DNA of 48,148 bases from an uncultured Lachnospiraceae bacterium (GTDB taxonomy: Bacteria > Bacillota > Clostridia > Lachnospirales > Lachnospiraceae), in the NCBI GenBank assembly GCA_947174495.1, contig CAMWJC010000017.1, positions 1 to 48,148 on the forward strand, read 5' to 3'. The notes below the pieces were generated by a model. The model saw nothing but the letters and a program-made list of their open reading frames with translations. It ran no database searches and had not been told where the DNA came from. Made by a program: the position numbers and the translations under genes. Position 1 is the stretch's first letter. Each line of letters begins with the position of its first letter. Shown here piece by piece: positions 25,233 through 33,186 of the stretch.

Positions 25233-27470
25233 ATGGAAGAAAAGATTATCAAAACCGAGTATTCTGAAGTCATGCAGAAATCTTTCATTGACTATGCCAT
25301 GAGCGTTATCATAGCCAGGGCATTGCCGGATGCAAGAGACGGACTAAAGCCGGTACAAAGGCGTGTTTTATATGATATGCATGAACTGGGAATTAAGTTT
25401 GATAAACCGTATCGAAAGAGTGCGCGTATTGTGGGTGATACCATGGGTAAATACCATCCCCATGGAGATAGTTCTATTTATGATGCACTTGTGGTAATGA
25501 CACAGGAGTTTAAAAAAGGACTTCCGCTTGTTGACGGTCATGGAAACTTTGGGAACATTGAAGGCGACGGAGCCGCTGCCATGCGTTACACGGAGGCAAG
25601 ACTGGAGAAGGTTACGCAGGAAGCTTTTTTATCTGATTTGGATAAAGATGTGGTAGATTTTGTACCTAATTTTGATGAGACGGAAAAGGAACCCTCTGTG
25701 CTTCCGGCTAAATTCCCCAATCTTCTTGTTAACGGGTCCGAAGGTATTGCGGTAGGTATGGCGACCAGCATCCCTCCTCACAATCTGGGTGAGGTAGTGG
25801 ATGCGGTAAAAGCATATATGTTGGATGAATCCATTACTACCGAAGGGCTTATGAAATATATCAAGGGTCCGGATTTTCCTACCGGCGGCATTGTGATCAA
25901 TAAAGACGAATTAGCGCAAATTTACGAAACCGGTGTGGGCAAAATTAAGGTTCGCGGAAAGGTCGATATTGAAAAGGGTAAGGCAGGAAAGACCAACGTT
26001 GTGATTAGTGAGATCCCTTACCCAATGATCGGCGTCAATATTTCTAAATTCCTTATGGATGTAGCTGCGCTTTCAGAGTCCAAAAAGACACAGGATATCG
26101 TGGATATATCGAATCAGTCTTCCAAAGAGGGAATCCGTATCGTGATTGAACTGAGAAGGGATGCGGATGTGGACAATTTTGTCAACATGTTATACAAAAA
26201 GACCCGGCTCGAGGATACTTTTGGAGTAAATATGCTTGCGATTGCGGATGGAAGACCTGAAATTATGAGCCTTAAGCAGATCATCAAGCATAATGTAGAT
26301 TTCCAGTTCCAGGTGGCAACCCGTAAATATACCACATTACTTGAGAAGGAAAGAGAACGTAAGGAAATTCAGGAAGGGCTTATTAAAGCCTGCAATGTCA
26401 TTGATCTTGTAATCGAGATTCTCCGGGGCTCCAAGGATCGGGCAATGGCAAAGGCTTGTCTGGTGGAGGGAAAGATTGATGGAATTAAATTTCGCTCCAA
26501 GGAATCCAAGATTATGGCAACTCAGCTTTGTTTTACGGAAAAGCAGGCAAATGCTATTTTGGAGATGCGCCTGTATAAGCTGATTGGGTTAGAGTTGGAA
26601 GCACTCATCAATGAACATGAAGAAACCTTGGCAAATATCTATCGATATGAGGATATTTTAGAGCGCAGGGATTCCATGGCACAGGTGATTATCAATGACC
26701 TGGAGCAGCTCCGAAGCGAATTTTCTCAGCCCCGTAGAACAGTGATTGAAAATGCTGCGGAAGCAGTTTATGTTGAAAAGAAAGTCGAAGAGATGGAAGT
26801 TGTCTTTTTGATGGACCGTTTTGGTTATGCAAGATGTATTGATCTGGCGACTTATGACAGAAACAAAGAGGCGGCGGATACAGAAAATAAATATGTATTT
26901 ACCTGCAAAAATACGGGTAAAGTGTGTCTGTTTACCAATACCGGACAGCTTCATACGGTAAAGGTCATGGATATTCCATTCGGCAAGTTCCGGGATAAAG
27001 GAGTGCCTATTGACAATATCAGTAACTTTAATGGTGAAAAAGAGATTGTTGTTGCAGCGGCAAGCCAGACCAGTTTAAATTTGTATCGCTTGATTTTTGT
27101 CACAAAACAGGCAATGATGAAGGTGGTAGATGGTGGGGAATTTGATGTGGCGAAACGAACAGTAGCAGCCACGAAGCTTTCTGAGGATGACGAGGTGATA
27201 TCAGTTGAAGTGCTGAATGACCAGAAGCAGATTGTTTTACAGAGTCTGGATGGATATTTTCTGAAATTTAATGTGGATGAGATCCCGGAAAAGAAGAAAA
27301 ACGCTATTGGTGTCAGAGGTATGCGTTTTGCGGGAAAAGATCATGTAGAAAATGTCTATTACACCAAAACCGGAGTGGAGCAGAATATTACTTATCGCGA
27401 TAAATCCGTAGATCTGCATAAGCTGAAATTGGCCAAAAGGGATGGAAAAGGAACAAAGATCAGGGTATAG
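25233..27470 (+). CDS. parC: Type II DNA topoisomerase, cleavage subunit (ParC/GyrA family)
   Basis: DNA cleavage-rejoining subunit. The catalytic tyrosine is Y119 in [10 protein letters not shown] and the winged-helix region contains KYHPHGDSS. The C-terminal beta-pinwheel repeats from about 500 onwards are reduced (745 residues in total, shorter than GyrA at over 800), and I cannot find the QRRGGxG GyrA box; [10 protein letters not shown] stands in the comparable position. This favours a ParC role (decatenation) over supercoiling, with moderate confidence. The ribosome binding site AAAGGA is about 12 bases upstream. The rsmD start follows 16 bases after the stop. Confidence 0.82.
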   Translation: MEEKIIKTEYSEVMQKSFIDYAMSVIIARALPDARDGLKPVQRRVLYDMHELGIKFDKPYRKSARIVGDTMGKYHPHGDSSIYDALVVMTQEFKKGLPLVDGHGNFGNIEGDGAAAMRYTEARLEKVTQEAFLSDLDKDVVDFVPNFDETEKEPSVLPAKFPNLLVNGSEGIAVGMATSIPPHNLGEVVDAVKAYMLDESITTEGLMKYIKGPDFPTGGIVINKDELAQIYETGVGKIKVRGKVDIEKGKAGKTNVVISEIPYPMIGVNISKFLMDVAALSESKKTQDIVDISNQSSKEGIRIVIELRRDADVDNFVNMLYKKTRLEDTFGVNMLAIADGRPEIMSLKQIIKHNVDFQFQVATRKYTTLLEKERERKEIQEGLIKACNVIDLVIEILRGSKDRAMAKACLVEGKIDGIKFRSKESKIMATQLCFTEKQANAILEMRLYKLIGLELEALINEHEETLANIYRYEDILERRDSMAQVIINDLEQLRSEFSQPRRTVIENAAEAVYVEKKVEEMEVVFLMDRFGYARCIDLATYDRNKEAADTENKYVFTCKNTGKVCLFTNTGQLHTVKVMDIPFGKFRDKGVPIDNISNFNGEKEIVVAAASQTSLNLYRLIFVTKQAMMKVVDGGEFDVAKRTVAATKLSEDDEVISVEVLNDQKQIVLQSLDGYFLKFNVDEIPEKKKNAIGVRGMRFAGKDHVENVYYTKTGVEQNITYRDKSVDLHKLKLAKRDGKGTKIRV

Positions 27471-27486
27471 ACCGGAAAGGAACCAT

Positions 27487-28104
27487 ATGCGTGTAATAGC
27501 GGGAAGAGCAAGAAGCTTAAGGTTAAAAACGCCAAAAGGGCAGGAAACGAGGCCTACCACGGACCGGATCAAAGAAACGTTGTTTAATATGATTCAGGGA
27601 GAAATCCCGGACAGTATCTTTGCGGATTTATTTGCCGGAAGCGGCGGAATCGGTATCGAGGCTTTAAGCCGGGGAGCAAGGTATGCTTATTTTGTAGATA
27701 ACGACCGGGAAGCGGCAGCATGCATACAGGATAATCTTTCATTTACAAAATTTTCGAACCAGGCAACGCTTTTGAAACAGGATGTATTTATTGCGCTTTC
27801 GGCAATTCATGAAAAGGAAGTTGATATTATTTTTATGGATCCTCCGTATTTGGCAGGATTAGAGCTGGATTTGCTGAAAGCTTTAGGCAGGCAGTCATAT
27901 GTGACTCCAAATACGCTATTGATTCTGGAAGCAAAAATAAATACAGACTTTTCGTTTGCACAGGAAGCTGGATTTACGGTAGTACGCGAAAAGAAATACA
28001 AGACTAATAAGCATGTGTTCTTCAGGAGGAGTGAAGAGGAACCGCAAATTGATGAAAAGGTAGGGAATGATTATGAAGAAAGCAATTTACCCGGGAAGTT
28101 TTGA
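27487..28104 (+). CDS. rsmD: 16S rRNA (guanine966-N2)-methyltransferase RsmD
   Basis: SAM-dependent methylation of 16S rRNA G966. The N-terminus [18 protein letters not shown] is diagnostic; the SAM site is [18 protein letters not shown] and the catalytic motif DPPY is at about 116-119. The ATG at this position has AAAGGA upstream and matches the start of the family; an upstream in-frame ATG overlaps topoisomerase coding sequence. The last 32 bases overlap coaD. The standard rsmD-coaD pair is common in Firmicutes. Confidence 0.95.
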   Translation: MRVIAGRARSLRLKTPKGQETRPTTDRIKETLFNMIQGEIPDSIFADLFAGSGGIGIEALSRGARYAYFVDNDREAAACIQDNLSFTKFSNQATLLKQDVFIALSAIHEKEVDIIFMDPPYLAGLELDLLKALGRQSYVTPNTLLILEAKINTDFSFAQEAGFTVVREKKYKTNKHVFFRRSEEEPQIDEKVGNDYEESNLPGKF

Positions 28105-28555
28105 TCCGGTTACTTATGGACACTTGGATGTGATCAGGCGTGCGGCAAAAATTTTTGAAGGGCTGACGGTCAGCGTATTGAATAATAAACTAAAGACTCC
28201 ATTGTTTTCTGTTGAAGAACGTGTTAAGATATTACAAGAGGCAGTAAAGGATATACCCAATATTGAGGTGGAATCTTTTAGCGGACTTTTAGTTGATTAT
28301 GCAAAATCCAGAGATATCCATGTGGTGATCAGAGGGCTTCGTGCAATTACTGATTTTGAATATGAACTTCAAAATGCACAGACAAATGCGAAGCTGTCAA
28401 ACGGCGCACTTGATACTATATTTCTTACGACCAGTCTGGAATATGCATATTTAAGTTCATCCAGTGTGAAAGAGATTGCTAGTTTTCATGGAGATATTTC
28501 CATGTGTGTGCCGGAATTTGTTGCGCAGCGTGTATATCAGAAGTATGGGTTTTGA
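28073..28555 (+). CDS. coaD: Phosphopantetheine adenylyltransferase CoaD
   Basis: Converts 4'-phosphopantetheine and ATP to dephospho-CoA. The opening [20 protein letters not shown] contains the nucleotidyltransferase TxGH motif and the C-terminal SSSVKEIA is the ISSTxxR-like block. The 160-residue length is normal. AGGGA is 6 bases from this ATG; an ATG two codons earlier sits on top of it. Translation overlaps the end of rsmD by 32 bases. Confidence 0.96.
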   Translation: MKKAIYPGSFDPVTYGHLDVIRRAAKIFEGLTVSVLNNKLKTPLFSVEERVKILQEAVKDIPNIEVESFSGLLVDYAKSRDIHVVIRGLRAITDFEYELQNAQTNAKLSNGALDTIFLTTSLEYAYLSSSSVKEIASFHGDISMCVPEFVAQRVYQKYGF

Positions 28556-28579
28556 TGTCAGGTAAACGGGGGAAAGGAA

Positions 28580-29203
28580 ATGAGTAGCAGAATTGAACAA
28601 TTAATCGATGAGATTGAAACATATATTGACGGCTGTAAGTATCAACCGCTTTCCAATACAAAGATCATCGTAAATAAAGAAGAAATTGATGAGCTCCTTC
28701 GTGAACTCCGAATGAAAACACCGGATGAGATCAAGCGTTACCAGAAGATCATCAGCAATAAGGAGGCAATCTTAAACGATGCACGTGCTAAGGCAGAAGC
28801 GCTTGTCAATGATGCGATGGTTCATACCAATGAGCTGATCAGTGAACATGAGATTTATCAGCAGGCATATGCCCAGGCAACCATAGTCGTTAAGCAGGCA
28901 CATCAGCAGGCACAGGAAATTTTGGACAATGCTGTTATGGAAGCGAACAGTATGCGTGCGGCGGCTACGCAGTATACCGATGATATTCTGGCTAATATTG
29001 AGAATTTATTGACACAGACCATGAAAATAACAACAGAGCATTATGAAAGCTTTATTACAGCATTAAATCATTATAATGATATTGTAAATGCCAACCGGGT
29101 GGAATTAAATCCACCGGAGGTGGATGAGTATCTGCCTCCGGATACGCCTGAAAATGAGGGGACACAGGAAACGGGCGGAAATCTGAATCTTGATTTACTT
29201 TAA
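28580..29203 (+). CDS. Coiled-coil protein, V-ATPase subunit H/F0-b-like
   Basis: A soluble 207-residue protein that is mostly helix. Residues 45-170 form an amphipathic coiled coil with Ala/Glu/Gln-rich heptads (ARAKAEALVNDAMVHTNELI) of the sort often labelled ATPase or V-ATPase subunit H by similarity. There is no membrane segment and no ATP site, so that label is not evidence of ATPase function. The C-terminal 35 residues are acidic and Pro-rich. GGAAAGGA precedes the ATG and coaD is 24 bases upstream. DivIVA-like scaffolding is another possibility. Confidence 0.6.
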   Translation: MSSRIEQLIDEIETYIDGCKYQPLSNTKIIVNKEEIDELLRELRMKTPDEIKRYQKIISNKEAILNDARAKAEALVNDAMVHTNELISEHEIYQQAYAQATIVVKQAHQQAQEILDNAVMEANSMRAAATQYTDDILANIENLLTQTMKITTEHYESFITALNHYNDIVNANRVELNPPEVDEYLPPDTPENEGTQETGGNLNLDLL

Positions 29204-29254
29204 GGACCAAATATCTGTACACGATGTGGGTGGTCTTATTTAACTGAACTTCTC

Positions 29255-29286
29255 ACCGGCTTACCTTTTAGGGAAGCCGGTTTTAT
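29255..29286 (+). terminator. Intrinsic terminator after the coiled-coil gene
   Basis: A stem pairing 29255-29265 with 29271-29281 (one internal mismatch), a 5-base loop and tail TTTATC. It closes the parE-parC-rsmD-coaD transcript. Confidence 0.8.
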
Positions 29287-29299
29287 CGTTCAGATAGTT

Positions 29300-29400
29300 A
29301 TAGTAAACGACATAACAAATTGCTCTTTCCGGCTCTTGTAAAAGCCATATACGCAAGCTTTTACAAGCCCGAAAAGGCAATTTCTAATGTCGTTAACTAT
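29300..29400. repeat. Long imperfect inverted repeat of about 100 bases
   Basis: The left arm (29300-29345) and right arm (29357-29400) are near reverse complements over about 44 bases with a few mismatches and a 1-base bulge; innermost, 11 bases pair perfectly around an 11-base loop. Either strand would fold to a long hairpin. It is far longer than a terminator and follows a separate one by 14 bases. No transposase is present. It may be a non-autonomous palindromic element or a structured leader of the amidase gene. Confidence 0.75.
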
Positions 29401-29433
29401 AGATTGACAGGAAAGGGGACTTCGCAGGGAAGT

Positions 29434-30810
29434 ATGAAATATGTTATTTCTTTAAAATGCAGGATCAGAAAAGCAGTTGTTATTGCATTTGGTCTGTTCA
29501 GTATCATTTTTTTTAGTATGGGAATTTCGGTCAGGGCGGATGAACCTTTTGTCATAGTGATCGATCCGGGACACGGAGGTGAAAACCGGGGCGGAGAGCA
29601 TGAACAGTATACAGAAAAGGACCTTACACCCATTGTAGCAAGAGCCATGAAAGAGGAACTGGAAAAGTATGAAGGCGTGGAGGTATATCTGACACATGAC
29701 ATTGATATGGATATGAGCATCAAGGATCGGGCGATGTTTGCGTCCGAAAAGAATGCAGATTTTTTATTTTGCCTTCATTTCAATATGTCTGTCAATCATA
29801 ATTTATTTGGAGCAGAAGTTTGGGTTCCGGCAACTGGTGAATATTATTCAAAGGGATACTCCTTTGCGCAGATACAGATGCAGGAGTTTCTGGATCTTGG
29901 TCTTTATTCCAGAGGAATTAAGACAAGGATCAATGATCGGAATGAAAATTATTACGGAATTTTAAGATATTGCACGGAGGAAAGGATTCCGTCGGTACTG
30001 ATTGAACATTGTCATTTGGATCATCCAAAGGATCAGCCCTATTATCAGGAAGGCGAGGAGCAGTTAAAAGCATTTGGCATTATGGATGCCACTGCTGTAG
30101 CAAAATATTTTCATTTAAGATCGGAGATTCTTGGAGTTGATTATAGTGATTACACGGTTCCCGAAACACCCATCCCAGCAGATATTGTTCGTCCGGATGA
30201 CACGGAACCGGAAGTATCGTTTATTGAAGTGATGGATATTGATGAAGATACCGGAGAGGTCACTGTATCGGTAGATGCAGAAGATTCAGATAGCTACATT
30301 TTGTATTATGAGTACAGTCTGGATGGCGGAGAAAGTTATTCAGAATTGAATGAATGGCCTCGTCCGGAATGGAACACATCGTTGCAAAGTAATACGTTTA
30401 CAGTGCAGGTTCCTTATGACCAACCGATTGATCTTCGAGTCAATGTGTTCAATGGTTTTGATCTCTGGACTGAGAGCAATATCATTTCCATGGAGGCAAT
30501 TCCGGATCCGGAGAGACTTAAGAGGGAAGCGGAGCTTGCTGCTGCCCGGGAGGAAGAACTTCGAAAGGAACAAGAACAACTTCAAAAAGAACAGGAACTG
30601 GAAAGCGCGGACAGAGATTTAGAAGTTGTTATGCCCAAGGAGGAAGTGCAGGAGATTTCAGTAGAAGAATACACAGCCTCAGAGGAAGATACACAGTCTT
30701 TGCTATTCGTGGTGATTATATTAGGGATTATTTTGCTGGCAATGATCTTTGTAGCATTTTTTATGGCAGGAAAAATCGATTTACTGCTGCGAGATAAAAA
30801 ACGACGGTGA
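29434..30810 (+). CDS. Membrane-anchored N-acetylmuramoyl-L-alanine amidase (Amidase_3)
   Basis: Zinc amidase that cuts the lactyl-peptide bond of peptidoglycan, probably outside the membrane. A signal-like segment at 12-34 ends at VRA-DE. The catalytic domain (about 38-255) has H47 (DPGHGG), E61, H115 (CLHFN in place of the usual SIHAN) and E191 (PSVLIEH). A beta domain follows (about 270-385), then a Glu/Gln-rich coiled coil (395-420) and a second membrane segment at 423-446 with a basic end. The start chosen is ATG after CAGGGA; upstream in-frame codons fall inside the inverted repeat. The last 50 bases overlap the converging ylbJ gene. Confidence 0.85.
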   Translation: MKYVISLKCRIRKAVVIAFGLFSIIFFSMGISVRADEPFVIVIDPGHGGENRGGEHEQYTEKDLTPIVARAMKEELEKYEGVEVYLTHDIDMDMSIKDRAMFASEKNADFLFCLHFNMSVNHNLFGAEVWVPATGEYYSKGYSFAQIQMQEFLDLGLYSRGIKTRINDRNENYYGILRYCTEERIPSVLIEHCHLDHPKDQPYYQEGEEQLKAFGIMDATAVAKYFHLRSEILGVDYSDYTVPETPIPADIVRPDDTEPEVSFIEVMDIDEDTGEVTVSVDAEDSDSYILYYEYSLDGGESYSELNEWPRPEWNTSLQSNTFTVQVPYDQPIDLRVNVFNGFDLWTESNIISMEAIPDPERLKREAELAAAREEELRKEQEQLQKEQELESADRDLEVVMPKEEVQEISVEEYTASEEDTQSLLFVVIILGIILLAMIFVAFFMAGKIDLLLRDKKRR

Positions 30811-31705
30811 TGGCAGTAAGGATTGCTTTGTGCATGATATATTCGACAATGGACAAGTCGGTATTGCGAATCATGCTGTAGGTCTGCATGATACAGGATA
30901 GACCGCCAAAAGGCAGCGCACACAGCACAAAATAAGACGCATGTTTTCCCAGTCGACTGATTCCACCGGTGATCTCCAAAAGACAACAGATACCTCCGGA
31001 CAGAAGATCAATCTGCGGGAACCCGGTTAAAAGGTCGGATAAAAGTGCAGGAAGAATAAAAAGCAGATTAAAGACGATCATATAACCGCCCAGCCGGGCA
31101 ATGTTCAGCAATGCATTTTCAATGGACTGATCTAGTGCACTGGCAAGGGAAAGAGTACGGGGATTTGTTTTGTAATCTGTTTGTCCTGTCGGGCTTATCC
31201 GGTCACAATAGGTCGTGTGGCGGAGAAACAGCCCGTACAAAAAGGGAAGGCCGTACATGCCAAACAAGTATAGGCCAGGGGCAGAAATTCCAAGCGTGGG
31301 TATCACAAAGCTTAAAAAGTAAACCGGACCGATGTTGTTACAAAATGCAAGTAGAAAGGAAGCTTCGTCTTTGGAAATCTGCCGGTTCTCATAAAGCTGT
31401 GCCGCCGTATGGGCTCCCATGGGAAAGCCGCATAAAAACCCTACAAGGATACCATAAATACAGGCAGGGCTTGTATGAAACAGACGTCCAAGGATAGGCA
31501 TAAGGAATCTGACACATGGGGCGGCCAGATCCATTCGGATCATAATTCCGGAAAGAACCATAAACGGGAAAAGCGCCGGGATCATTTTTTGGAACCACAA
31601 ATTAAGTCCATTTAAGGAATAATTCAGACATATGTCAGGGTAAAGCAGAATAATGGCAGTTAGTCCAACAAAAAGAATGACATATAAAGAAAATTTGTGT
31701 TTCAT
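30761..31705 (-). CDS. ylbJ: Sporulation integral membrane protein YlbJ-like
   Basis: Membrane protein of the GATE/nucleoside-recognition fold, homologous to YlbJ, needed for spore cortex formation in Bacillus. It has 314 residues and about eight hydrophobic segments, with the family core (FQKMIPALFPFMVLSGIMI) and the glycine-rich GFLCGFPMGAHTAAQLYE loop followed by LLAFCNNIGPVYFL. GGGAG precedes the ATG by 7 bases. It is a single minus-strand gene converging on the amidase gene and overlapping its end by 50 bases, and its own start is divergent from the pseudouridine synthase gene. Confidence 0.85.
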   Translation of the reverse strand: MKHKFSLYVILFVGLTAIILLYPDICLNYSLNGLNLWFQKMIPALFPFMVLSGIMIRMDLAAPCVRFLMPILGRLFHTSPACIYGILVGFLCGFPMGAHTAAQLYENRQISKDEASFLLAFCNNIGPVYFLSFVIPTLGISAPGLYLFGMYGLPFLYGLFLRHTTYCDRISPTGQTDYKTNPRTLSLASALDQSIENALLNIARLGGYMIVFNLLFILPALLSDLLTGFPQIDLLSGGICCLLEITGGISRLGKHASYFVLCALPFGGLSCIMQTYSMIRNTDLSIVEYIMHKAILTAITVVFYLAAVNRFFLP

Positions 31706-31724
31706 GATAGGCTCCCGTTATAAT
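31695..31724 (+). promoter_or_regulatory. Promoter of the RsuA-type pseudouridine synthase gene
   Basis: TTGTGT at 31695-31700, 18-base spacer, perfect TATAAT at 31719-31724. Transcription would begin near 31731, within a base or so of an in-frame ATG at 31732. The -35 box overlaps the first codons of ylbJ on the other strand. Confidence 0.65.
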
Positions 31725-31731
31725 TTATGTT

Positions 31732-32496
31732 ATGATAATGCTTATGAGAATTGACAGATTATTATGCGAAATGAATATAGGTACACGAAGCCAAGTGAAG
31801 GAACTTTTAAAGAAGGGACTCGTCACAGTGAACGGAATCACGGTGACAAAGGCGGACACGAAAGTTGACGAAAAGACAGACCGGATCATCTGTCAGGGGA
31901 AAGAATATTTCTATCGTCCTTTTGTTTATTATATGATGAATAAACCGGCAGGAGTCATCTCTGCAACAACAGATATTCAGGAAAGAACCGTATGGGATCT
32001 TTTCTGTGAGCGGATATCCGAGGCAAATACCGGAGATCTTACAGGAATTCCTGTGAAGGATATTTTTCCGGTGGGAAGGCTGGATAAGGATACGGTGGGG
32101 CTGCTTCTTCTTACCAATGACGGAGAGACGGCACACCGGCTTCTGGCTCCCAGCAGTCATGTACCAAAGAAATATTTAGTCAAAACAGACCATCCGCTTG
32201 ATGCTGATGCTATTACGCAGTTACAAAACGGGGTGGATATCGGTGAAAAAAAACTGACCAAGCCTGCTTTGCTTGAATATTATGATGGTAATATGCTGGA
32301 AAATCCGGAATATTACCTTACCATCACAGAGGGAAAGTTTCATCAGGTAAAAAGAATGTTTCAGGCAGTAGGACGGGAAGTGATTTATCTAAAGCGAGTT
32401 TCTATGGGAAGTCTTGAATTGGATATATCACTTTCAGAAGGACAAGTACGGGAATTAACACAGGAAGAGGTTGATGCTTTATGCTCAAAGAAATAG
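31732..32496 (+). CDS. RsuA/RluB-family pseudouridine synthase
   Basis: Makes pseudouridine in rRNA. An N-terminal S4 RNA-binding domain (MRIDRLLCEMNIGTRSQVKELLKKG) is followed by the synthase domain with the catalytic aspartate in GRLDKDTVGLL and the KKYLV and GKFHQVKRMF motifs. The exact rRNA site is not readable. The start is uncertain: an ATG at 31732 would be nearly leaderless, while the ATG at 31744 matches the usual S4 start. Neither has a ribosome binding site. The HAD hydrolase gene overlaps the last 16 bases. Confidence 0.88.
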   Translation: MIMLMRIDRLLCEMNIGTRSQVKELLKKGLVTVNGITVTKADTKVDEKTDRIICQGKEYFYRPFVYYMMNKPAGVISATTDIQERTVWDLFCERISEANTGDLTGIPVKDIFPVGRLDKDTVGLLLLTNDGETAHRLLAPSSHVPKKYLVKTDHPLDADAITQLQNGVDIGEKKLTKPALLEYYDGNMLENPEYYLTITEGKFHQVKRMFQAVGREVIYLKRVSMGSLELDISLSEGQVRELTQEEVDALCSKK

Positions 32497-33134
32497 ATGC
32501 GGTATTATTTGATTTGGACGGATCGCTGGTGGATTCCATGTGGCTTTGGAGAGATATCGATATTGAATATCTGGGGCGTTACGGCATTCCGCTACCGGAA
32601 GGATTACAGGCGGATATTGAAGGGATGAGCTTTTCCGAGACAGCGGTTTATTTTAAGGAGAGATTTAAGCTTCCGGGGACCCTAGAAGAAATCAAAAAAG
32701 ACTGGAATCAAATGGCATGGGATAAGTATACCCATCAGGTCCCTTTAAAGCCGGGGGCGGCAGAATTTATAAAAAACTGCCAAAGACGCAAGATTCGTTT
32801 GGGTATTGCTTCCAGCAATTCAAGAGAATTAATTGAAAATGTATTGAAAGTACACGGAATATTAGATTTTTTTGATGTCATCGTGACAGGATGCGATGTG
32901 GAAAAAGGAAAACCAGCACCAGATGTATATCTGGAGGCTGCCAGACAATGTAAGGTACGACCGGAACGCTGTCTGGTGTTTGAGGATATTGTTGCCGGAA
33001 TTTTAGCAGGAAAATCTGCAGGAATGAAGGTCTGTGCAGTAGAAGACGAATATTCCCTTTATCAGGAAAAAGAAAAAAGAGAATTGGCGGATTACTATAT
33101 AAAAGACTATGTTGAAATAGCATGCTTATTTTAA
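32481..33134 (+). CDS. HAD family hydrolase, beta-phosphoglucomutase-like
   Basis: Phosphatase or phosphomutase of the haloacid dehalogenase superfamily. Motif I DLDGSLVDS carries D11 and D13, motif II is the Ser in IASSNS, motif III is the Lys in GKPAPDVY and motif IV is VFED. A helical cap domain lies at about 20-85. The substrate cannot be inferred. It overlaps the pseudouridine synthase gene and precedes the YgiQ-family gene by 52 bases. Confidence 0.88.
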   Translation: MLKEIDAVLFDLDGSLVDSMWLWRDIDIEYLGRYGIPLPEGLQADIEGMSFSETAVYFKERFKLPGTLEEIKKDWNQMAWDKYTHQVPLKPGAAEFIKNCQRRKIRLGIASSNSRELIENVLKVHGILDFFDVIVTGCDVEKGKPAPDVYLEAARQCKVRPERCLVFEDIVAGILAGKSAGMKVCAVEDEYSLYQEKEKRELADYYIKDYVEIACLF

Positions 33135-33181
33135 TAAGCAATCTTATTAGAATAAGCAATCTTGTTGGAAGAATAAGGAGG
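33124..33181 (+). repeat. Short repeats carrying the ribosome binding site of the radical SAM gene
   Basis: Two copies of AATAAGCAATCTT start at 33133 and 33151, and a third, AATAAGGAGGTCTT, starting at 33172, contains the AAGGAGG site. GCTTATTTTAATAAGC at 33124-33139 is also an inverted repeat. Confidence 0.6.
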
Positions 33182-33186
33182 TCTTA

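Noticed and set aside
29320-29433. An earlier TTG start for the amidase, adding 38 residues
   Set aside because: That segment is the inverted repeat; the added residues do not fit a signal peptide and no ribosome binding site precedes it.
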